Assembly (NCBI GenBank): GCA_932521035.1
Contig: OW051497.1
Coordinates: 6,820,001 to 6,884,000, forward strand
Length of the DNA stretch: 64,000 nucleotides
Origin: Oscheius dolichura
Taxonomy: Eukaryota > Nematoda > Chromadorea > Rhabditida > Rhabditidae
Direction: 5' to 3'
Of this stretch, positions 13,541-23,340 are shown piece by piece. The notes beneath the pieces were generated by a model. That model did no database searches. It saw nothing but the letters and a program-made list of their open reading frames with translations, and was not told the DNA's origin. Within the stretch, counting starts at the first letter, position 1. Each line of letters opens with the position of its first letter. Both the position numbers and the translations under genes were made by a program.

Positions 13541-14217
13541 TGAATGATGTAATGAAAGTGGAGAAGGAAGCTGAATTGTGGTTCCGGAGAATGATAGCTC
13601 TCATCTTCTTCCCACAAGTAAAATCAGTTATTTTACAAATATGCGCATTTAGGAATATATTCAACTAACCGGACTACTTCATTTTAGGAATATATTCAAC
13701 TAACCGGACTACTTCAACCGCCACAAACGGTCAGCATGGAGGGACAGAAGGCTATTTCCGATTATATAACGTATTTTACTTCCAATTGGATGAGAGGTCA
13801 ATACGAAAAGAAATGGAATAAATTTATGATAATGGAGAATAGGACGACTAACCTCGCGGAAAACTATCACAGGTAGGTAAAAAGCAAAAAGGACAAACTA
13901 TTTTTCTAGTCGTATTTTGAGCACCTTGGGAGCCCGGAACCCAACTCTCGAAAAGCTATTGAGTGTCATAAATGACATGTCCTACCGTGCGTACAACGAA
14001 TTGAAAATTGTGAGTAAAGCAGTTGTCTGGCCAATGAAATTCTAGAATAAACATGCACTCCGAAAACCAGACCAAGAAAGAAGAGATGCTATTGAAGCGG
14101 AAATGAAAGGCTTTTTTAATTTGATGAAAGAGTCAGGAATTCGAAATATTACACGCGAGCAGATATATGCCTATTTGGACAAGATGACCCGCTTTATTCC
14201 GACACTACACATCTGAG
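13541..14217 (+). CDS. C-terminal MULE transposase-like fragment carried by the element
   Basis: Spliced exons inside the 981-bp element read LLNDVMKVEKEAELWFRRMI, EYIQLTGLLQPPQTVSMEG, MENRTTNLAENYHRRIL, STLGARNPTLEKLL and AYLDKMTRFIPTLHI followed by a stop at 14215-14217. The order (LWFRRMIALIFFP helix, RTTNLAExYHR segment, then NPTLEKLL) mirrors the C-terminal third of MULE transposases, where RTNNxxEGxHxxLN is conserved. No N-terminal DDE half is present in the element, so it cannot code for an active transposase. The exon start at about 13682 is preceded by a duplicated copy of its own splice acceptor (separate entry). Start codon unknown. Confidence 0.5.
13647..13716 (+). repeat. 35-bp tandem duplication containing a splice acceptor
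   Basis: The block tttaggaatatattcaacta and the following 15 bases through ggactacttca occurs twice in a row with period 35 bp (13647-13681 and 13682-13716). Each copy starts with a TTTAG acceptor. Splicing at the first copy leads to an early stop; splicing at the second keeps the frame open. Confidence 0.85.
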
Positions 14218-14714
14218 CGACATTATTCAAAAGAAATTCATTGTACACCATAAAATAAAACGGCGCACTGTCCACCAAATACACAAAATAAACAGGTAAA
14301 CTCTTTCCACCACAACTAGAAGTGTATCCGAGCCGTGCAATGCATTGTTTTGGGTTACCGGAACTTTGTTTTGGGTAGCCGGAACTTTGTTTTGGGTTAC
14401 CGGAATAGACTAATTATAGACCGGAACTTTGTTTTGACAAAACAAAGTTCCGGCGTCCAGCTAGATCCTTTCGCTGCGACATCTTCCGGTCCCCAGGATT
14501 GAGCAGGTTGGAGCAATTGACGCTCTGAAACAGGTTATAATTTTTAAACCTATACGTAACAAATTCTTTTTTCAGATGTTCCCCGAGGTAAAACGTACCG
14601 GATGTTTATTCTCTCCAAAAAACACATTTTTTTCATTTTCACATGGCTTTCAATCGGAAAATAAAAGGTGAACTGACAAGGTTGGCTGCCAAGTATGAGG
14701 TTGTCAGAATATGG

Positions 14715-15024
14715 TTAAAGGAACAGTCAGGCCGGGGGAAACTTTGTATCCACGTGTGCCCAGCTCCCGCCCAAACTGCGTTTGAATTTCAATGCGTTAT
14801 TTTCGTTATTGACCATTTTCTCGCTATTTTCACATGGTCTCTTCATTTTTTTTTTGCTGTTTATTCTTCTAATAGGCAACCGACTACTTCACAATCAAAA
14901 AAGTACGAAAATAACGCTAAATTGAAGAAAATGCAAAATGATCGAATAAAAAAGTACGCAACGCGCCGGTGTGCCACGCTACGTACTACAGTAATTTTTG
15001 CCCCCGGCCTGACTGTTCCTTTAA
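14715..15024. mobile_element. MITE 3, TTAA-flanked, related ends to MITE 1
   Basis: TTAA at 14715-14718 and 15021-15024 bracket a 302-bp element. The first 20 bases AGGAACAGTCAGGCCGGGGG are repeated perfectly in inverse at the right end. The start AGGAACnnTCAGG is shared with MITE 1. It interrupts the decayed MULE transposase between VRIW and LNRLKASG; removing it with one TTAA restores the reading through that point. Confidence 0.83.
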
Positions 15025-15275
15025 ACCGCCTTAAAGCCTCAGGTTTTCTCCCCAGGGTAACAACTTCCTCCTCTCTAATTAAACATTTTCGCAGGAACTT
15101 TTCATGGAAATTTCATTCATTAGTTGCTTTCTTACTATCTAATGTAAACAGTGTTCTGAAACGACGCTTAAATGGCCGTCGTCCTCTGTCTACTTTGATT
15201 GAGAATTTGAGGGCACTTCAGAAGACAAGATATCTTGATTTAATCAGAGTTAGGACTTCTTCTGTCAACAAATAA

Positions 15276-15640
15276 TCGGCATTCAGAATGACCGCAGACT
15301 GAATGAGTATCTCGCTGGTGCCATTCATGACAAGACGTGTCATTTAGGCTTTTCTGTTACAATCGTCTCCAATTTTATTAAACCGTTTATTGTAATTATG
15401 TCTGGAAGTAATAAAAAGTCGAACTGTCATTTAGTTCCGCGGAACTAAGTGAACGGAGTCAAGCTGAAGAAGTTCTTAGCAAAGTGGACGCATTCATTGA
15501 AAGACATTGAGGATCACAAGTGAGGTTTATTACAATGGGTACTCGTCAAGGTTGACCACTGCCTTCGATTGTCTCTACCTCCTCATCCGTAGATAGAGCA
15601 AAAGCGGTGAACAGCTGAAAGAACTCCAGATTAACTATGA
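15276..15640. other. Gene-free stretch between transposon nest and astacin gene
   Basis: 365 bp holding the tail of the transposon remnant and the 3' UTR of the astacin gene. No further structure seen. Confidence 0.4.
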
Positions 15641-18236
15641 TTAGGATATATTGACCTCTCCATCTGAATATGGCTTCACACACAGTCCCTTGCTTACAAA
15701 GAAGTAAGGCAGGCAGCAGTACTCATTGGCACACGGCTGGAGATTGCAATGCTTGGTCTCCATCACCCCGTTGCATCGCCTTGTCGTTGTTCCACATCCT
15801 CCACATAGAGCCGTGCAACTGGTCCAGGCTGAACACTTTGGAGAGGCGGTACTTGTCTGCGGGAAAAATGTCCAAGCTGACCTGAAAACGGTTCGATCAC
15901 GAAAGAGTAAGAAGAGGAATCTCACGATTTCCTTGTAGTGGCAGGAGTTGTACGCTGACTAACCGGCCATGTTCTAGTCTGGGGCTGTCTGGTGGTTGCC
16001 GGCCATGTTGCGGTCCACGGAGGGTTGGTCGTAGGTGGCCATGTTCTTCTGGTTATCCACGACATTGTCTCAGCTGTCATTTTCCTTGTCTGTTGAGTCG
16101 TTCTTCTAGACGGTCTGACAGTGCTCGTTCTCACTGGGAGTGTGGTACCAACTGTAGACACTGGGGCTGGAGTTGTTCCAATTGGCGTTGTGGTAACAGT
16201 GGATGTCGAGGGGACGGTAGAGGTTGATGTTTGTTGAGTTGTTTGAGTTGGGACAGTTGTAGTAGTGGTTGAGGCCGATGTTGTGGTTGAGGTCGTCGTT
16301 GTAGTTGTTGTAGATGTGCTGGTCGTACTTGTAGTTCCGACAGTTGTGCTACTAGAACCGACAGGGTCTGCGGGGTCTAAAGACATCATAGCCTCCCTTT
16401 CAATTAATTCTTACCGTAACGGTAACTCAGAGAAAACCGCGAGTTAAGAGATCCTTTGTAAACAACGACAAGGTGATTAGTTTCTGATAGTGAGTTCACA
16501 GGGAAGTTTCGGCAAAACCTATAAACAGGAAGCTTCAAGAAACCCGGAAAACGCACCTGGCCCCAGTTGAAACAAATTCTGATCCATATTTGATCTCAAG
16601 ATAGTCTACTGTACAAGGAGTCCAATAGGTGAATGTAAATGTGCCGAATTGGAAGAAAACCTTCTTCCCAGGAGGAGCTGTAATGACATAGGGACACTTG
16701 ATGGCCCCGACGGCTTGGATAGTTTGGAGTTCCCCAGTTGCAGTCAAATCCCCAGGTCCACAACTTGAAGGAGCGTTGTCTGCCCTGCCACAAAGTGTTC
16801 CCCCGAATCCATCCGGGCATCGGCATTGCGAACAGTTCTGCAACAGTCAATTGACGCATAATCCAGCTCCCACCTTGGGATCAGTGTATCCTCCGTTCAA
16901 ACAATCCAGAGCAATTGTACACGAGGCTATAAACCATAGAATCGGCCACCTTCCCCTGACTGACTCACAGTTGCAATAAGCCATGTTGATCCGTTTCACA
17001 TCCGCAAACGAGGGGGCCACACGCTGTCCAATAGTCATCTAATCCAGAAGGTGTACAAACCACCCCAGATAGCTCACCTGGTAGTTTGGATCAATTGTTT
17101 GGATAGTTGCTCCTTGGTTCGAAGTAAATGCCTAAAGTCTTATTTGTTTTGTCCACAGATGCCTTCGATACATAGCCGTCGTAATGAAGGACTGATCCCA
17201 AATCGTACCCAACTCCATAATCGATCATCGAGGATACAGACTGTTTTGTAAACTGGCTGAGGTAGACGCTCTGAATGTTTTCCCTGACAATCGCTACATA
17301 ACTGTCTCTATCAAACCGAGACTGCTCGTGATAGAAACCCAATGCATGCCCTAAAATGCTGATTGGGATGAGAGTGATACGAACCTACCAATTTCGTGCG
17401 TTACCGTACCCAAACTTGTGCAACCATAACCGATAGAAACAACTTGAACATTTCCTTGTTTCCCTATATATGAATAGCATCTAAACATTGCTACAGTAAA
17501 TGATGCTTCAAGAGCCAAACCCATTCCCAAGAATGAAATTCAAAGCACTTGAAATGGGAAGGCTGTTCAACCTTGTAAAAGTAGCACAAGTGTCTGTCTG
17601 CCATTTGTTGATCCCAGCGAGGACTGCTGACTCACTCACTAGAAAGAAGTTATTGTCGGTAAAGAGAGGACAGACCTCCAGTGGCCGTATTGATGTAATA
17701 CGGAATGGGGAACGTCCACCGTAGACTTAGAGTTGACGTCATCGAGCGCTTTTTCCTCGGGCGCTGATTCACTGTGGCCCACAGCTGATTTTCAGCATTC
17801 CTGAAGAAAATCAGATTATTAGCTCATCCAATTTACCTCAATATCTCGTCTATTTGTTGATCATTCAAGACAATGTCACCCTCAAAGAGGTACGGAAGCT
17901 GATCGGGCTTTGACTGGACTTCTGTTGTCAGATTGAAAGTTTGAACCTCTTCTTCTACCGTACTAGGACGTCTTCCCTGTAATTACTTATTCTAATATGG
18001 ATAAAGAGACGCCTGACCGGTTGCGTGGGAGCCGATCCTTTTGTAATGAGCAGCTGTTTTTGGATGTCGCTCAACTTAGCCATGTTCTCCTGCATCTTGA
18101 GGAACGAGGCCTCGGAGATGTTAGCCTCCTGGAGGAGATCATAGGGACGGTACTAAAAGTAGGATAAGTGGATGATGAAATAGAGGGGAACCGCCGTAAT
18201 CACATCCAGAAGACAGAAGAGAACAGCTGTCCTCAT
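15641..18236 (-). CDS. Secreted astacin metalloprotease, EGF-CUB-Thr-rich-TSP1 (NAS type)
   Basis: Zinc endopeptidase of the nematode NAS group, related to the moulting/hatching subset with EGF, CUB and TSP1 modules. The start at 18236 gives the signal peptide MRTAVLFCLLDVITA, followed by a propeptide (YDLLQEANISEASFLKMQEN, SDIQKQLLI). The catalytic domain includes WTFPIPYYI, VLAGINKWQTDTCATF, SIGYGCTSLG and the full zinc motif HEIGHALGFYHEQSR at about 17330-17390. The Met-turn, normally SVMHY, reads SVLHY (17175-17190). Next come an EGF-like module (CRCPDGFGGTLC), a CUB domain (CGPGDLTATGELQTI...FQFGTFTFTYW), a linker of about 140 residues rich in Thr/Ser (15940-16390), a TSP1 repeat (CSAWTSCTALCGGCG...CNLQPC) and a Cys-containing tail. 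GATA-type sites lie just upstream of the start. Confidence 0.88.
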
Positions 18237-18610
18237 GAAGGTCACGAGACAGGGATATGGCCGGATAAGGGGGCTATATCCTTATCTCCCAGAAGGGAAG
18301 GTCAACCGACGAGCGTGGCCCCTGCCGGGTCTCTTCTGCCGACAGATTATCCGGATCCCGGTATAACACGGCCTATTAGTTGTCATCCATTTTATCACGC
18401 AATGGGATCAAACTGTTAAATTTTCACCCTCCCGAAAGTCCCTTCTATAGTTTTAACGGAAGGGGACAGTGATAAGGATTTCTAGGAAGCATTATATTTT
18501 ATGTAGAAATGTTTACAATAAGCAAATAAAAGAGAAGACACTGTGACATGAAGACCTGTGACCGGTAATAAAGGAAAGATTACAGTATTCGTAAACTTTT
18601 TGCACTGTAT
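18237..18610 (-). promoter_or_regulatory. Upstream region of astacin gene with inverted GATA motifs
   Basis: Within about 60 bp upstream of the astacin start (minus strand) lie ggccGGATAAGG and CCTTATCTCC as an inverted pair with a TATA-like gctatatcc between them (about 18260-18290). A further attatcc is at about 18345. GATA factors of the ELT type drive many gut and epidermal genes in nematodes; binding here is inference. The rest of the region is the 3' UTR of the receptor gene. Confidence 0.35.
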
Positions 18611-21562
18611 CTAATCTCTGAACCCTAACAATCTTTCCGATTCTGACAATAAAACAGAAGTCTCTCTGGATCTCTTCCCTCTCATACTGGAACTGGAAAT
18701 ATCCACTTCAGAGGACGCACTTCTCCCTTTCGAAGTCCTTCTCGATACTGGCATCTCAGTGTAGTAATCGCAGGCCGAATGGATCTACCGAAGCAATAAT
18801 TGGGGTTTATCCTTCCCCACCTCAATGAATTTTGATGAAACAGTATCTTCTGTCTGGATGAGAGCGTTTAGCCGCACTGTCAGCTGACCAAAGGAGGGTC
18901 GCTGGTTGGCAAAGTGGTGCCAGCTATCTCTCATAATGTCGTACCTAAGAGGGTGGAATATATTATCCTATAGCATATTACAAAGCAGGACTACATCCTT
19001 CAGGTTTCTGCAACCGGTACCCTTTTTCAAGGACTCCTTGAATGGCGGTAGACGCAAGATTATGGTAGGGTATTCCACCAACTGTAATCACTTCCCAGAT
19101 CACAATACCAAACGACCAGCTGGACACAATCTTGTATTTTTTGTAGCGATACAGACTTACACATCGCTTTTCCTGGTGGCCGCCTCTCCCTTTAAGACTT
19201 CTAAAGAGGTCCATTTCATCATATCCTCGTCTTTCGGAAATCTGAACTTTGTATTTGTTAACGGGCCCAGGAAGTTTTGTTTGCCTGACTCCGCTGGATT
19301 CTTTTTGTGCGGAACCGAAATTTGATAGCTTAATTGAATGATCTAATGTGACCAAGATATGCTGAGCACAGAGGCTCCCATGAACAATGGCCTGTGAACT
19401 GAGGTACACCTGAAGGAACGTGTGTAATAGGAAGAGGTAGATACCAGTCCGGCACAGATTTGACCACATAGTCTCAATAGATCATGAAGGGACAATATCA
19501 TGTCTAGCTCGATGTCGTTTAAATTGACGAGTGAGCCATTCAGGTCAATTCCTTTCTCTTGAAGCTGCAAAAACAATCATCATACGCACTCCAAAAAGAC
19601 ACCAAGGGGTTCAAAATGTTATGGCCATCGAGTCAACAGACAGTCGTTAGGGGGAATTTTGTAATTACAAAAATAGCCATAAAACTTGCCTGGGTCATGT
19701 ATTTCCTTCTTGTGGACAGATACTGCCGTAAAGAGCCATTGCTACAATATTCCACGACCATTATCATGCTGTCCTCTAGGTGAACCACGCCTACAATTGG
19801 AGTTCACAAGGAGAAGACCTCGCTCATTGCCTAGTAAACTGGCTATCCTTGGGTTCCTTCCGACCAATTTCATCCCCTCAATTTCATCAAAGAGAGCTTT
19901 CCTAGCTGTCTTGTCTCCATAAACACACGTCTTAGCAGCCACCCTTCTCTGATCATCCAATATCACAGGTCCGTTTGCAGGTGAGTGGAAATCGGGTGCA
20001 AGTTGAGCTAAAAGATGTTTCTCAATCGGACGGGCTAGAAACAAACCAAGATAAACAGTTCCGAATCTTCCGCTGCCAAGTCTTTGATCGTAGAAGACTT
20101 TCAAGTGGGTATCGTCAATCTCCCATTCGTCACTGAGCCGGGAATTTAAGACTAAGTGAAAAGACACTCTATCACCTGTACATAATTTTAGTGCTAATGT
20201 TGAATCGACCCGTAACACATTTGTAAATACAAATGGTTAGCGCAAACATGAATACAATAGATGCTAGTAGCGTGTACCCGACAATTGTTTTAACCATAGG
20301 TGATTGGAAGGAAGGAATTCGTGAAATCGGCGGGGGTTCTGTAAGACACAATAGGGATTTCGGTTTTAACTATGTTTACCCAAGACAAAATCTGCGGCAA
20401 TCTTTCCTTCTTTCCCGACCAGAGGAGGTAGTTCAAAGCGTCTATCCAGAATAAGGCAAACCTATTACTTTTATTCTCAGGGGAAGGTTCTTCCCACCTG
20501 TGCTCCATATCGTTGTTGTTCGAGGGAATGAATAGTGAAATTATAGTCAGAATCATATGTACAGTTTCGGAAAGGGAGGCAGGTTCTCTTCCTCTTCGCA
20601 GTTCGAGTACTGATAACACAACTCGGCTCCAGCGCTTTCGTGGAAGATTCTTCACAAACACCTGAAAACGATTTCTTACTCTTTTCCAAATCTTACCGTA
20701 ATAAATTAACAAATATTTAGCGTTTTCAAAGTGTAACAAGCGGTCTTCAACAATGGATATGTTCACCTAAACAGAATGGTTTTTCACAGGAAATACTTCA
20801 CAAACCATGGCGGTTCTATCCCCCTCGATAGTTTTAATTTTGGATTGATAGGACTGAGCCAGGTTACAAACTGGTCGGTTGTCTACTAAAAGAGTACTAT
20901 TGGTCGTGAGAGAAGGGCTTACTTTTGACGGCGTCGGTACAGGCCGCACCGTGTATACGCTCGCAAGCAAAGGTAATGTTCATTTCTACAGGTTCAGGCA
21001 GCGGCACCAGTATTTTGCAGCCCCTATGGTAGACAGCGTGCACCTATAAAGTCTTATCCTTTGTTAATTTACAGCCGAATTCACTTTTATTTCGTAGGTT
21101 GATCGGAGCAACATGTTCACTTCTTCGAAAATAAAGGTTGCTATGAGTGCAACGCCATTGTCAATTTCGATTTGATCCATTGCCTAGGAATAGCAAGGGT
21201 CAGGTACATTTAGCTCACTTTAAAAAGGGGTGGGGCTCTGGTACTGACAACAACATCATGTCTAAAAGGGATCCAGTCTATCGTAATCGAGGATTCGTTT
21301 TTTAACAGGTCAAACTCTTGCAACACCTCCATAGGCAGCCCTAATAAGCATTCTGTCCAATGTTTCAAGAGCGCTTACCAGAGAGCTGCAATTCGAAGTT
21401 AACCTCTATTGAGGCATTGTCTTGTCTATAGGAGACTCTTCGCATCCGCCTGTACAGTGATATTTTTGCTGTTGGTTCACAGGAGAAGGTCGGCGAACAT
21501 GGGCAGATGAGTTGGGGAGCCGGCAGTACCATTACCGGTACAAGTAACAAGAGAAAGATCAT
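18611..21562 (-). CDS. Single-pass receptor with degenerate tyrosine-kinase-like domain
   Basis: MIFLLLLVPVMVLPAPQ is a signal peptide. The extracellular part (about 20340-21500) has several cysteines and N-glycosylation sites (CPCSPTFSCEPTAKISLYR, ECLLGLPMEVLQEFDLLKNE, VYHRGCKILVPLPEPVEMN, CNLAQSYQSKI) but no domain I can name. VKTIVGYTLLASIVFMFALT is the membrane segment. The kinase domain keeps the glycine loop (LGSGRFGTVYLG), the VAAK lysine, WSFGIVIWEVITVGGIPY and a tyrosine-kinase-like end (YDIMRDSWHHFANQRPSFGQ). The catalytic loop reads HGSLCAQH where HRDLAARN is expected, and the metal-binding DFG is NFG, so it should be a pseudokinase. An in-frame TAG at 18785-18787 is followed by 57 open codons to 18611; the entry is drawn to the distal stop, and the proximal one may be the true end. 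The subfamily is not recognised. Confidence 0.75.
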
Positions 21563-22352
21563 GTTGCCATTGATAGCCTAAAGAGAGACTCGCAAAGAAA
21601 AATAAAAAGACAAATGTGCCAGTCGATGTTCAGCTGAGACAACAGAAATTGTGAGCGTGTACCTCGCGTAGTTGCCCGAAATCAAACAAAAATAACACAA
21701 GGAATCTTCTCTCATTTTGAAAGGGGGAAACAAGGAAGGGGAAGACGAGCAGAGAGTAAATGAAGTTCTTTTGTTTCATTTAAAGAGAAGCCCAAGGAAC
21801 GATTCGGACCGAGTAAATCTGGGAGGAAATACGAGATCGTGAGAAGACGTTGAGACAATGGTTGCATCCCCAAAAGTGGTAATTGAGAGAGGAGGCGAGG
21901 GTGGAAGGAGTATAGCTAGTGTAACATGCAACCAAAGTAAAATCTTGCAAGCGATTCCAAACTATAGCGGATTTTAAAAGAAACAGAAAATAACTGTTTA
22001 CAATGCAAATAAAGAATATCAGAGCATGAAAGGACTGTCTGTCTCGTTTAAGGTGGGGTTTCTTTCGCTATTTTAAGCGCCACTTTCCATTTTCTATTCG
22101 CTTGTGCACTGTAAACACTTGTAAACTTCAAACTTTACATAATTTCCTCATAAAATATGAAGAGGTCTGCAAAGTGGACCCATTTTTATCGACACGAGAA
22201 TTGCGCCTACGGTTCACTGGCAAATTGCCATGAACAGAATACAAAGCGCGCCCGGGCGCTCGCTTTCAGTTATTTATTAATTTCGACCAGATTTTGCTCT
22301 CTGTTTAGCACTATCCAATCGTTATTTTCGAATTGATTTCATATTTTCCAGG
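21563..22352. other. Divergent intergenic region, receptor pseudokinase / NAA20
   Basis: 790 bp between two divergent starts. A CTCTCTTTAG acceptor ends 15 bases before the receptor ATG, and ATATTTTCCAG ends one base before the NAA20 ATG. No repeat, RNA gene or further ORF is recognised. Confidence 0.4.
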
Positions 22353-23148
22353 ATGACCACCTGCAGGCCCTTCGAGCCAGTTGATATGCTCAAATTTAAC
22401 AATGTTAACATGGATAACTGGACAGAAACGGTACAATTTACAATCTTTACATTTTATTTTTCATTTTAATTGTTCAGTTCAACTTATTAGAATTACATTT
22501 TCGTTTAAATTTAGTTGGATCAATCCAAAGAGAAAATATTCACAACAGATTCATTTAGAAAACGAGAAATGAATTATCCCTTTTCAGTACGGCTTCAGCT
22601 TCTATTTGCATTATTTGGTGAACTGGCCGGAATATTATGAAGTTTGTGAACATCCAAATGGAACCATTATGGGTTACGGTTGGTTTACTTAACAAAGACG
22701 TCTTAACCATATTTTTAAGTCATGGGAAAGGCAGAAGGCAAAGAGGAAAACTGGCACGGCCATGTGACTGCCCTTTCAGTGGCTCCAGAATTTCGACGAC
22801 TTGGACTAGGAGGTCACATGATGGGCAGCCTTGAAAAGATCTCTGAAAAGTAAGCATCAAACAGTTTCTTTTTTAATTTTTCTTTAGGAAAAAGTGTTAT
22901 TTTGTCGATCTCTTCGTCAGAATTTCCAACGAAGTGGCCATTGATATGTACAAGATGCTGGGATATTCAGTCTATCGAGAAATTCTAGACTACTACGCGG
23001 GTGCGATAGATGAAAATGCATTCGGTTCGTTCGATCTCATTGTTTATTCTGAATTTCTCTAACAGATATGCGAAAAGCTTTATCAAGGGATGTGCATAAG
23101 AAGAGTGTCATACCGTTACAACATCCCGTCCCAGCACACGATGCCTGA
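22353..23148 (+). CDS. naa-20: N-alpha-acetyltransferase 20 (NatB catalytic subunit)
   Basis: NAA20 with NAA25 acetylates nascent proteins that begin Met-Asp, Met-Glu, Met-Asn or Met-Gln. The spliced reading opens MTTCRPFEPVDMLKFNNVNM and continues with TETYGFSFYLHYLVNWPEYY, GYVMGKAEGKEENWHGHVTA, LSVAPEFRRLGLGGHMM (acetyl-CoA loop RxxGxG), YFVDLFVRISNEVAIDMYKM, LGYSVYREILDYYAGA, DMRKALSRDVHKKS and IPLQHPVPAHDA, then TGA. This is close to the vertebrate enzyme end to end, with the normal length of about 175 residues. Four short introns interrupt it. The start is fixed by homology and by an acceptor one base upstream. A separate open membrane-anchor sequence follows in frame after the stop. Confidence 0.95.
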
Positions 23149-23340
23149 CAGGAGCTGTACCCACCAAGGGGAGACGAAGAAGCTTGTCTTCTAGCTCTTC
23201 TCTACTTCCTCTTTGGTGACGATGCATATGATCCCTATTTCTATGAGAGCCTCGGCTCTCGTTTAGCTACTTTTGTTGTTTTCTGTCTCTCTTTCCTCGT
23301 GTTGTTCGCAGGTGTTGCCCTTTACTTGTTCCAGCAGTAA
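23149..23340 (+). other. Open frame after NAA20 stop: acidic start plus membrane anchor
   Basis: Directly after the NAA20 TGA, in the same frame, 63 codons without ATG run to TAA at 23338-23340. They read QELYPPRGDEEACLLALLYF, GDDAYDPYFYESLGSR and then a hydrophobic segment LATFVVFCLSFLVLFAGVAL with the tail YLFQQ. CTGACAG lies at the junction and could be a splice acceptor. Removing 24 nt (GTCCCAGC...GACAG) or 45 nt (GTCATACC...GACAG) would join NAA20 to it in frame. It may be an alternative last exon, a read-through tail, or the last exon of another small gene whose first exon I cannot place. Confidence 0.4.

Larger units (their letters stand above)
13478..14458. mobile_element. 981-bp MULE-like element with 30-bp TIRs and 9-bp target duplication
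   Basis: GGACGCCGGAACTTTGTTTT continues for 30 bases at 13478-13507 and recurs exactly inverted at the right end (to 14458). The flanking 9-mers are agctacatc (13469-13477) and agctagatc (14459-14467), an 8/9 match typical of a Mutator-like target duplication. Both ends are palindromic (14421-14453 is a perfect self-complement around GTTTTGACAAAAC). Extra copies of the unit GGGTTACCGGAACTTTGTTT lie inside the right end (14344-14400), with one inverted near the left. Confidence 0.85.
13300..15275 (+). pseudogene. Decayed MULE-family transposase, interrupted by two younger elements
   Basis: After removal of the 981-bp MULE insert (with one target copy) and MITE 3 (with one TTAA), plus-strand pieces line up as one MULE-type transposase. 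They are SYILSL near 13470, IEQVGAIDALKQMFPEVKRT and GCLF at 14500-14610 (the DFExA-to-GCxFH region), RKIKGELTRLAAKYEVVRIW at 14650-14714, LNRLKASGFLP at 15020-15055, and NSVLKRRLNGRRP...LIENL near 15150-15200 (the TNNxxEGxxxxLN region). The frame changes between GCLF and RKIKG, and the catalytic first Asp region is not recognisable, so I call it a pseudogene. The ORF across 14643-15275 stays open only because the MITE plus one TTAA is 306 bp. The 5' limit is uncertain. It could instead be a degraded domesticated MULE/FLYWCH-type gene. Confidence 0.55.

Noticed and set aside
13360-14217. SXP/RAL-2-like or other secreted helical protein
   Set aside because: The frame lies inside a TIR-bounded element, and its motifs follow the MULE transposase C-terminus; no signal peptide in the element.
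14643-15275. 210-residue ORF as a normal gene
   Set aside because: It reads through MITE 3 and joins two transposase fragments; see the pseudogene entry.
16265-16447. Val-rich plus-strand ORF
   Set aside because: It is the antisense shadow of the Thr/Ser-rich astacin linker; poly-Thr read backwards gives poly-Val.
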